A stretch of DNA of 33,658 bases from Oxalobacteraceae bacterium (GTDB lineage: Bacteria > Pseudomonadota > Gammaproteobacteria > Burkholderiales > Burkholderiaceae_D). Below the pieces are notes generated by a model that worked only from the letters and a program-made list of their open reading frames with translations, was not told the origin of the DNA and made no database searches. Shown piece after piece: positions 1-7,627 of this stretch. The stretch covers positions 1 to 33,658 of the forward strand of contig CANIFC010000010.1 in assembly GCA_947466695.1 (NCBI GenBank), in the 5' to 3' direction. The translations under genes were made by a program, and so were the position numbers. Numbering within the stretch: position 1 is the first letter of the stretch; every line of letters begins with the position of its first letter.

Positions 1-186
1 GTGCCGCTACAGCAAGGCGACGTCTTGCTGTTTCATAGCAATCTGTTTCATGCGGCCGGTAGCAACCAGACTGGCGCGACCAAATTTTCGGCAGTCTTCA
101 CTTACCGGGCGGCTGATAATCCACCCTTGCCTGGTTCGCGCTCTGCCAGTCTGGCTGAGATCGCTTTATCACATCCGTCAAATTGA
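1..186 (+). CDS. phytanoyl-CoA dioxygenase (PhyH) family protein, C-terminal part (truncated by window edge)
   Basis: ORF runs from the window edge; 'GDVLLFHSNLFHAAGSNQTGATKFSAVFTYRAADNPP' resembles the C-terminal Fe-binding His and Arg region of PhyH-type 2OG oxygenases. Confidence 0.65.
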   Translation: MPLQQGDVLLFHSNLFHAAGSNQTGATKFSAVFTYRAADNPPLPGSRSASLAEIALSHPSN

Positions 187-235
187 ACAGCTGCCTGCGT
201 TGACAAGTCGCAAGGCGCCGCCGGTGAAGTGACGC

Positions 236-1498
236 TTACAGTTCCAGCGCGATCAATTCCTCGATCGTCTGACGCCGGCGAATTTGCCGGATGCTGTCGC
301 CATCAACCAGCACTTCCGGAATCAGCGGGCGCGAGTTGTAATTCGATGACATGCTCGCTCCGTAGGCGCCGGTATCGTGAAACACAAACAGATCGCCAAT
401 TTCACAGGCCGGTAAATCCTGCGTCGTGACAACCCCGCCTTCTTCCTGGGTAAAAACGTCGCCGGACTCACACAAGGGCCCGGCCACGACGGTCGCCTGC
501 GCTGCGGTGATACGCGGTGTACCGTCCGGTGCATGCGTGCTGATACGGTGGTAACTGCCATACATGGCCGGCCGCGCCAGATCATTGAAACCGGCGTCGA
601 CCAGCGCAAAGAAATTATTGCCGACCTGCTTTTGCGCCCGCAGTTCAGAGATCAGGATGCCCGATTGGGCGACTAAAAAACGGCCCGGCTCGATTTCCAT
701 GCTGATTTTATGGCCCAGATGCGCTTCGATCTCCTTGCGCGCCTTGTCCCAGATCTGAAAGTAATGCCCGGTATCAACCACGGGCTCGTCGCCTACATAC
801 GGAATCGACAAGCCACCACCAATCGAGATCGCCTGCAGATCGCGCCCACAGGTCTTGACTTGGGTGATCATGGCGTCACAGACACTTTGCAGATGGTCGT
901 AATCGACGCCGGAACCAATGTGCATGTGCAGCCCGATCAACGTCAAACCGTACTGCTCAATGATGGCCAGCGCATGTTGCAGTTGCTCAAACCAGATGCC
1001 GTGCTTGCTTTGTTCGCCACCGGTGTTGGTCTTGCGGCTGTGGCCATGGCCAAAACCGGGGTTGATGCGTAGCCAGACCGCATGGCCGGGATGGGCTTGG
1101 CCGAGCTGTTCCAGCATTTGTGGCGAACCGCAATTGACCGGAATATTGAGCTCAATCACGCGTTTCAAGGCGTTTTTATCCAGCAAATCGGCGGTAAAGA
1201 CAATCGGCGCATGGCTGGCGCCATTCACTTGCGCATTGGGTGCATAACCGGCTGCCAGCGCGCGCTCGACTTCTCCTACCGACACCGCATCGACCATGAC
1301 ACCTTCTTCGCGCATCAGGCTGAGCAGATGAATGTTGCTTGAGGCCTTCTGGGCGAAGCGGATCACGTCAAACTGGCGCAGCCGGGCGATTTGCTGGCGG
1401 ATCACATTGGCGTCATAGGCCCAGCAAGGGGTCTGAAAACGGGTGGCGATCTGGGCGATCTGGTCGGTGGTGATGGCGTTGATGAGAGCGTTGGTCAT
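236..1498 (-). CDS. lysA: type III PLP-dependent decarboxylase, diaminopimelate decarboxylase-like
   Basis: 420 aa; PLP-Lys region 'FAQKASSN', 'HMHIGSGVD', 'GGGLSIPY', 'EPGRFLVAQSG', 'GPLCESGDVF', 'GAYGASMSSNYNSRP'. Confidence 0.85.
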   Translation of the reverse strand: MTNALINAITTDQIAQIATRFQTPCWAYDANVIRQQIARLRQFDVIRFAQKASSNIHLLSLMREEGVMVDAVSVGEVERALAAGYAPNAQVNGASHAPIVFTADLLDKNALKRVIELNIPVNCGSPQMLEQLGQAHPGHAVWLRINPGFGHGHSRKTNTGGEQSKHGIWFEQLQHALAIIEQYGLTLIGLHMHIGSGVDYDHLQSVCDAMITQVKTCGRDLQAISIGGGLSIPYVGDEPVVDTGHYFQIWDKARKEIEAHLGHKISMEIEPGRFLVAQSGILISELRAQKQVGNNFFALVDAGFNDLARPAMYGSYHRISTHAPDGTPRITAAQATVVAGPLCESGDVFTQEEGGVVTTQDLPACEIGDLFVFHDTGAYGASMSSNYNSRPLIPEVLVDGDSIRQIRRRQTIEELIALEL

Positions 1499-1619
1499 GG
1501 TAGGAGTCCGGAGAAGATTGTCCTATAATATAACAAGCCAAAGAGGAAAAATGAAGAGGACTTCATCAGCAATCAGAGGTTATTTTCATGATTTGAATTG
1601 AAATTGAGAGCGTACGCTT

Positions 1620-2084
1620 ATGAATCAAAAAATTGATCAATTCGATCAGAAAATCCTGCAGTTGCTGCAGCAGGATGCCCGCATCTCGCATGCAGAAATC
1701 GGCCGCAAGGTCTACCTGAGCCAGCCGGCAGTGTCGGAACGCATCAAGCGGCTCGAAGCGGCCGGTGTCATCCGTGGCTACCGTGCCGATATCAGCCCAA
1801 GGGCACTCGGTTACCAGATCACGGCAATGATCCGCATCTCGACCCAGCAAGGCCGGCCTTACGCCGAGTATGTCGCCAGTTGCCCTGAGATTATTGATTG
1901 CTATACCGTGACCGGTGAGGACGGCGCGGTGATGCGGGTGCTGGCGACCGACGTCGAACATCTGCAGCGCCTGATCAACGAACTCAATGCCTTCGGCTCA
2001 ACCTCAACGGCCATTGTGCTGACCACGCATGTCGCCGGAAAACCTATTTCGGTACCCCTCGCTGCCGTGTCTGCTGCGCCATAA
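1620..2084 (+). CDS. Lrp/AsnC family transcriptional regulator
   Basis: 154 aa; N-terminal HTH 'DQKILQLLQQDARISHAEIGRKVYLSQPAVSERIKRLEAAGVIRGY' plus a RAM-like C-terminal domain. Confidence 0.92.
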   Translation: MNQKIDQFDQKILQLLQQDARISHAEIGRKVYLSQPAVSERIKRLEAAGVIRGYRADISPRALGYQITAMIRISTQQGRPYAEYVASCPEIIDCYTVTGEDGAVMRVLATDVEHLQRLINELNAFGSTSTAIVLTTHVAGKPISVPLAAVSAAP

Positions 2085-2163
2085 TAACGAGCCTGCGACA
2101 CCCATTCGCAGTGTCAAGTACGCTAGTGGGCTTCGTTGCCGGGGTCGTTTTTCCGCTCGCCGG

Positions 2164-3375
2164 CTATGGTGAATCAGGTGATGTGGAGGATACCGTCTCC
2201 GCCGGTTCTGCAGAATAGGTCAGCAGTGCCACCAGGGTGATCAGGCAAAAAATAGCCCCGGCATAAAAAGTGACGGCCGCGCCAAAACGGTCCCATAGCA
2301 AGCCTGCCACGCTACTGGCAATGAGCAGCGCGATGCCGCTGACCAGATAAAAAAAGCCGTACGCGGTGCCGCGCAGGTCTTCTGGGGCGGTGGCCGCCAC
2401 CATCGCAGCGAGTAAGCCTTGCGTCATTCCCATGTGTATACCCCACAAGAACACCCCGACCAGCAGGGCCAGCCAGTGACTGCTCGACGCCAGTATCAGG
2501 TCGGCAGCGATCAGTACCAGCAGGCCACCGGCCAGCAGATGCACGCGGTTGAATTTGTCGGATAATTTGCCGAACGGATACGCGCAGCCTGCGTAGGCCA
2601 GATTCATCAGGGCGATCACCAGTGGTATCAGCGCGATCGGGATGCCGGACTCTTGCGCCCGCAAAATCAGAAAGGCTTCGCTAAAGCGGGCCAGCGTAAA
2701 CACCGCACCGATTGCCACCACCCACCAATAGGCCTTATTGAGCCGTTGCAAGTTGATTTTACTGATGGGATTACCGGTTTTGCTCTTTTGCGGCTGATCC
2801 GCTTCGACTACGCCGAACACCAGCAGCACAACGGCCAGCAATGCCGGTATCAGTGCCAGCCAGAAAATTTTCCGGAAATCATTGGCCCACAAGAGCATCA
2901 GGATTACTGCCAGTAAGGGGCCGATCAATGCGCCCAGGGTATCGAGCGACTGGCGCAGGCCAAATGCGGCGCCGCGTATGTCTGGTGGCGTCAGGTCGGC
3001 AATGAGCGCATCACGCGGGGCACCGCGTATGCCTTTGCCAATCCGGTCCGTCAGCCGTGCCGTAATGATAAAACCGATGTCCGGCGCCAGGGCAAACAGG
3101 GGTTTGGTTACCGCGCTCAAGGCATAGCCAAATACCGCCAGCCATTTGCGCTTGCCCAGATAATCGCTCAGGCTGCCGGAAAATACTTTCGCCGCCATCG
3201 CACTACCTTCGGCCAGTCCCTCAATCCAGCCGACCGTGAACGTCGATGCCCCCAGCGTGCCAACCATGAACAAGGGCAGCAGGCTATGGATCATCTCGGA
3301 AGAGATATCCATGAACATGCTGACCAGACCCAGCATCCAGATACTTTTTGGCAGTTTCTTTAATGTCGTTTTCAT
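2164..3375 (-). CDS. MFS transporter
   Basis: 403 aa, about 12 hydrophobic segments; 'GSLSDYLGKRKWLAVFGYALSAVTKPLFAL' and 'RLTDRIGKGIRGAPRDALI' MFS loops. Confidence 0.88.
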   Translation of the reverse strand: MKTTLKKLPKSIWMLGLVSMFMDISSEMIHSLLPLFMVGTLGASTFTVGWIEGLAEGSAMAAKVFSGSLSDYLGKRKWLAVFGYALSAVTKPLFALAPDIGFIITARLTDRIGKGIRGAPRDALIADLTPPDIRGAAFGLRQSLDTLGALIGPLLAVILMLLWANDFRKIFWLALIPALLAVVLLVFGVVEADQPQKSKTGNPISKINLQRLNKAYWWVVAIGAVFTLARFSEAFLILRAQESGIPIALIPLVIALMNLAYAGCAYPFGKLSDKFNRVHLLAGGLLVLIAADLILASSSHWLALLVGVFLWGIHMGMTQGLLAAMVAATAPEDLRGTAYGFFYLVSGIALLIASSVAGLLWDRFGAAVTFYAGAIFCLITLVALLTYSAEPAETVSSTSPDSP

Positions 3376-3486
3376 GGCGTCATCATCGTTAGTTGCGTCA
3401 GGCTAATCTGGTGCCGCTACAGTGCCGGTGCGATCAAGCCGGGTTCAGTCGTATAATAGGCCACTACACTCTGTATTGGTCATACC

Positions 3487-4008
3487 ATGCTGGCACCCAC
3501 CGCACCCCGTAAATTCTTAATATTTTCGCTTCTGGCAGCTATTTTTTTAGCAGTGCTCGGATTTCTTTTTTATCAGTCACTCGGCGGCAAACAAGCTGCG
3601 CCTGACGTGACGTATGTCAATCTGAAAGGTGAAAAAATCAGTACCGAGAGCTTGCGCGGCAAGGTCGTGATGGTCAATTTCTGGGCAACCTCGTGCACCA
3701 CCTGCGTGGCCGAGATGCCGCAAATGGTCGAGACCTATGATAAATATCACACCAAGGGACTCGAATTTGTCGCCGTTGCCATGAGCTACGACCAGCCAAA
3801 TTACGTCGTCAATTTTGCCGAAACCCGCCAGTTACCATTCCACGTCGCGCTCGACCTGCAAGGCAAGCTGGCACAGGCTTTTGGCGACGTCAAGCTGACG
3901 CCGACCACTTTTGTGATCGACAAGGACGGCAACATCCTCAAGCGCTACGTCGGCCAACCGTCATTCAGCGAACTCCATACCCTGCTCGAAAAAGCACTGG
4001 CAGCCTGA
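3487..4008 (+). CDS. TlpA/ResA-like thioredoxin-fold disulfide reductase, membrane anchored
   Basis: N-terminal TM anchor; 'LRGKVVMVNFWATSCTTCVAEMPQM' with CxxC (CTTC) and cis-Pro region 'LTPTTFVIDKDGNI'. Confidence 0.9.
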   Translation: MLAPTAPRKFLIFSLLAAIFLAVLGFLFYQSLGGKQAAPDVTYVNLKGEKISTESLRGKVVMVNFWATSCTTCVAEMPQMVETYDKYHTKGLEFVAVAMSYDQPNYVVNFAETRQLPFHVALDLQGKLAQAFGDVKLTPTTFVIDKDGNILKRYVGQPSFSELHTLLEKALAA

Positions 4009-4120
4009 TTTTTTTGCTGCCTGCGCACTTTTTGTGGCCACAACTGTTCAGCTTGTCCGGGAAAAAAGCGATTAGTAAAGTTTTTACTTCAGACTATTCG
4101 ACCTCACCCGGATCAAGCCT

Positions 4121-4170
4121 GCACAAAAAAAGGGGTCAGGTCTAGGCACAAAAAAAGGGGTCAGGTCTAG
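4121..4170. repeat. perfect 25-bp tandem duplication (2 copies of GCACAAAAAAAGGGGTCAGGTCTAG)
   Basis: Read directly: 4121-4145 and 4146-4170 are identical. Confidence 0.97.
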
Positions 4171-4183
4171 CATTCCAACATTT
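4157..4183. repeat. left terminal inverted repeat of RAYT unit
   Basis: GGGGTCAGGTCTAGCATTCCAACATTT versus reverse complement of 5030-5056 GGGGTCAGTTCTAACATTCCAATATTT: 24/27 identical. Confidence 0.85.
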
Positions 4184-4211
4184 CAAAATCTATACATATT
4201 AGTTTTCTGAA

Positions 4212-5015
4212 ATGGCAAGACTTCTCCAACTAGAATTTGCTGGCGCCGTGTATTACGTGACCTCTCGCGGGGATAAGCGTGAATGACTAGCGGTACCTGC
4301 TTTAGTGTGCGATCGTTTCAATTGGGTCGTGCATGCGTATTGCCAGATAACGAACCACTATCATCTCGTGGTGGAAACCGTCGAAGGAAATTTGTCGGCC
4401 GGGATGCGGCAGCTAAATGGCATTTACACCCAGCGCTTCAACCGCCGCTATCGTATGAGCGGGCATCTGTTTCAGGGTCGTTACAAAGCGATTTTGTTGC
4501 AGAAAGAAGCCCACCTCCTTGAGCTATCGCGTTATGTGGTGTTAAATCCAGTGCGCGTCCAGATGGTGCAACTGCCGGAAGAATGGCCGTGGAGTAGCTA
4601 TAGGCTGGTGTTGAATGATAAGCTTGTACCGGAGTGGCTCGATACCGATTGGTTGCTTGGACAATTTGGCGCGCAACGAGCCGCCGCCCGGCGGGCTTTT
4701 AAAAAATTTGTCTTGCAAGGCGTAGGGCTAGATTCACCATTGCTCGCCACCAAATATCAGCTACTACTCGGTGACGACGATTTCATTAAGCAACATCAAG
4801 CCACCTTAAAAGAAGGCGATCTACGGGAATTGTCGATTGCGCATAAACGAAGCCTCGCCCTAAGCCTGGATGACTATGCCGCACAAAGCGAGAATCGCAA
4901 TGCTGCTATGACACAAGCCTATCGCTCCGGTGCCTACACCATGGCCGAGATCGCCACCTATTATTCTGTGCATTACATGACGGTGAGCCGCGCAGTGCGG
5001 GCTGCGGAGACTTGA
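4212..5015 (+). pseudogene. REP-associated tyrosine transposase (RAYT, Y1/HUH family), 5' end damaged
   Basis: In-frame from ATG 4212: 'MARLLQLEFAGAVYYVTSRGDKRE*' (TGA 4284-4286), then the same frame continues 'LAVPALVCDRFNWVVHAYCQITNHYHLVVETVEGNLSAGMRQLNGIYTQRFNRRYRMSGHLFQGRYKA'. HUH motif NHYHLV and the Tyr region are retained; the expected '-PIF.DD.DR..F-' segment is missing. Confidence 0.85.
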
Positions 5016-5029
5016 TTGGGGGGTGTTGT

Positions 5030-5056
5030 AAATATTGGAATGTTAGAACTGACCCC
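5030..5056. repeat. right terminal inverted repeat of RAYT unit
   Basis: Inverted partner of 4157-4183, 24/27 match. Confidence 0.85.
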
Positions 5057-5283
5057 CTTTGCACTCACGCGAGTTAAATATGAGAGTGTGTAATTTAACA
5101 AGAATGAAAATTTTTTTGCAATAATTTTTAATAAAAATTATTTCTGGAAATTTATTTTATGATAATATTATTTCTCTAACATGTTCACTTTTAGACGTTA
5201 GCAACTTCTTTGCTGTATCTAAAGGTCGTATAGCTCGAAAATTAACGTCGTCATTCTTTAACCGTCATCTAATCTGGAATGTT

Positions 5284-5436
5284 ATGAATTCAATTATCGA
5301 AGTTTTAGAAAAGATTGAAGCACCAATGAGCGGTGATTAGTGGTTTGCATTTTTGGGTGTGCTGTTTGTCGCAGTAGTTCTTGCTAGTGCCGCACACCGT
5401 CGTTCACGAAAAAATAATGTGCCTGATAAAAACTAG
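5284..5436 (+). pseudogene. small single-TM protein ORF interrupted by an in-frame TAG
   Basis: Reads MNSIIEVLEKIEAPMSGD*WFAFLGVLFVAVVLASAAHRRSRKNNVPDKN*; TAG at 5338-5340, frame maintained to TAG 5434-5436. Confidence 0.35.
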
Positions 5437-5507
5437 CCCTGGCATTGCCGCAAAATACCTAGTCTGAGGCATTTAATTAATAAGTCCAGCATTATAAGGA
5501 CGTCAGA

Positions 5508-5642
5508 ATGTCACTGGTGCCGCCGTATTCGGACAGCGTAGATGGCGCTTTTTCAACTGTATCAACATCGAGTGTTGCTGTTCTACAGATAGTGGATAGA
5601 TTATTATCAAATTCCTTCGGCTTAGAGAATATCCAGGGATGA
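5508..5642 (+). CDS. small ORF (44 aa), unknown
   Basis: MSLVPPYSDSVDGAFSTVSTSSVAVLQIVDRLLSNSFGLENIQG; AAGGA at 5496-5500, 7 nt before ATG 5508. Not in the supplied ORF track (below its apparent length cutoff). Confidence 0.4.
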   Translation: MSLVPPYSDSVDGAFSTVSTSSVAVLQIVDRLLSNSFGLENIQG

Positions 5643-5649
5643 CCATTGA

Positions 5650-5889
5650 CTACATTGGTTCGGGTAAGGTCTGCAGGATCTCGCCCTTGCCATCATAAGC
5701 CAGGATATCCCCGGGCTGACACTGCAAGACTTCACATATTTTTTCTAAAGTTTCAAAACGGATCGCTTTCGCACGTCCCGACTTTAAAACGGATAAATTT
5801 TGCGGCGTGATACCGACCAATTCGGCCAGTGTGTTTAATCGCATCTTGCGCTGCGCCAGCACCACATCGAGATTAACAATAATCGGCAT
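5650..5889 (-). CDS. XRE-type HTH regulator (YozG-like)
   Basis: 79 aa; 'MRLNTLAELVGITPQNLSVLKSGRAKAIRFETLEKICEVLQCQPGDILAY' is a canonical Cro/CI HTH with the YozG-type tail. Confidence 0.9.
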   Translation of the reverse strand: MPIIVNLDVVLAQRKMRLNTLAELVGITPQNLSVLKSGRAKAIRFETLEKICEVLQCQPGDILAYDGKGEILQTLPEPM

Positions 5890-5898
5890 ATAACTTCC

Positions 5899-6486
5899 TT
5901 AAATAGTGAGCTCGGTTTCTTCGTTTAAATCGGTTCCAATTTCAAGTGCCCAAAGTAAAAGGCTAAGGAATCCGATCGTTATCAGGAAAAAGAGAATGCT
6001 CAATAAAAATGAGGTAATCCGTTCACCATGTCCAGTTTGCGTCAAGAAAAAAGAGGCCACTACTCCCAGAGCTTGAAAACCATATTGAAAGTAACCTGAG
6101 TACAAATTCATTTTGAATGCTTTTCGTGCATGGGTAACGGAAACTTTATTGAAGATATCACCTCGATAAAAACCTTCAATTAATTGTTGAAAATGAAATA
6201 AAATAAAAATTGTCATTAGCAGGTCTATCGCTCCAAAAGCTACGCAAAAAATTTTGCTGCCGAGGCTCAGTTTTTCTTTGAAAATCCATTCAATAGTTGA
6301 TTCATGCATCGTCGCTTTCAATGTGAGGTCTTGCAAAGAAAAATCACCTTGGGGAGTGATCATTAATCCGATTAATCCGACTGTGCCGATTAATCCGCAC
6401 AAGATGAGCAAAGGCATCGACACCCATATTAAATAACCGCTTACTTTGCGAAATGCGGCAATTCTTTTATTACGCTCTGTGACCAT
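5899..6486 (-). CDS. DUF2975 domain-containing membrane protein
   Basis: 195 aa with four hydrophobic segments; immediately upstream of the XRE gene, the typical DUF2975/YozG-like pairing. Confidence 0.75.
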   Translation of the reverse strand: MVTERNKRIAAFRKVSGYLIWVSMPLLILCGLIGTVGLIGLMITPQGDFSLQDLTLKATMHESTIEWIFKEKLSLGSKIFCVAFGAIDLLMTIFILFHFQQLIEGFYRGDIFNKVSVTHARKAFKMNLYSGYFQYGFQALGVVASFFLTQTGHGERITSFLLSILFFLITIGFLSLLLWALEIGTDLNEETELTI

Positions 6487-6512
6487 TTTTTTTAACTCCC
6501 TTATTTTTTAAT

Positions 6513-6530
6513 ATCACTATCTTAAGTGAT
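6513..6530. promoter_or_regulatory. inverted repeat ATCACT-N6-AGTGAT upstream of DUF2975/XRE operon
   Basis: Perfect 6-bp arms, 27-44 bp upstream of the DUF2975 start; candidate operator. Confidence 0.35.
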
Positions 6531-6555
6531 TAAAAATACAATAACAATAATAAAG

Positions 6556-6570
6556 TATCGATTAACGATA
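6556..6570. promoter_or_regulatory. inverted repeat TATCG-N5-CGATA upstream of DUF2975/XRE operon
   Basis: Perfect 5-bp arms, about 70-84 bp upstream of the DUF2975 start. Confidence 0.25.
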
Positions 6571-7299
6571 AATTTATATTGTAATTAGATGTTTTTATCA
6601 GAGTGTGTGGCGAAGCTGCTGCGGACCTGGAGTGTAATTGCGTAACGAATTAAGTAGTTTTTTACCGAAGCCCATACGGTGGAATACACTACGCGATTGA
6701 TGCGCCACGGCGTACCGATGGCAGATCGCAGCCTTGTAAAAGCGTGATTTTTACGTTGCCTGCGTTCTGTTCTGTAGCGTCAGCTCTGTCTTGCATATCC
6801 TGTGTTCTCTTCAGCGTAGAACTCTTCACCATTCATTCGCCACTACCCCGGTGTCCGGTCGCAAGCCTGCGCACCTGAACATACCCCTTGTGTGTACTTA
6901 AAACGACAAAATTTGCTCAATGGCAGCGCGGGACGAGCGCTTATTTTTTTGATTTATGGCAAATCAGGGCGCGAATCTATCGGTGTTACTTGTTTGCTCA
7001 GTGCGTTTTAACGACAGTTACATTCTGTTATCGTCAGAAAACACCACCAGGAGCTAAAAAATAGCCGATGGAGTGGTGCGCTGTGAGGGCGTGAAAAATG
7101 ATTCCTGATAAAAATAGAATGTAAAAATAGTATTTTTATATAACTTCATGATAATGTCATCAAGGCCTGATATAAATGAAGCTCCCAATCAGGTCATGGT
7201 CGGCAAGAAGGGCTGGCGTCTGCATAGCGTCAGGGAACTGTACTCTTTTGGGTCTGGTTCAACCTCGATAATTGATTGTACTTTTTTTGAAAGTAAATT

Positions 7300-7482
7300 A
7301 TGTATCAACGTTCCAACACCTATGCACACAACACGGCAAGACTCGATCAGCTGATGACTGCTGCGCCGATGAATCAGGAAATTCATGCGCAAATCCTGCG
7401 CAAGCATATCAAGTCACGACGCGCGATTGAAGACGCCCAGGAAGCTGCCCATTACAAGAAACTTGACCAGTACGACAGATAG
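7300..7482 (+). CDS. hypothetical small basic/charged protein (60 aa)
   Basis: MYQRSNTYAHNTARLDQLMTAAPMNQEIHAQILRKHIKSRRAIEDAQEAAHYKKLDQYDR; charged, protein-like composition with no competing longer ORF. Confidence 0.45.
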   Translation: MYQRSNTYAHNTARLDQLMTAAPMNQEIHAQILRKHIKSRRAIEDAQEAAHYKKLDQYDR

Positions 7483-7627
7483 CGTTATTGAATGCTGGTT
7501 TTTACCTGCTACTGGCTACCTGTTAGCGGCTGGCATAGGGCAATCAGGTCTTGCAAGCGGCTAGTCCGGAGATTTGGCGGCGGCTTCCTGCCCGAGAGTG
7601 GTCATGATGCAAGGCTAACGTGGTGCT

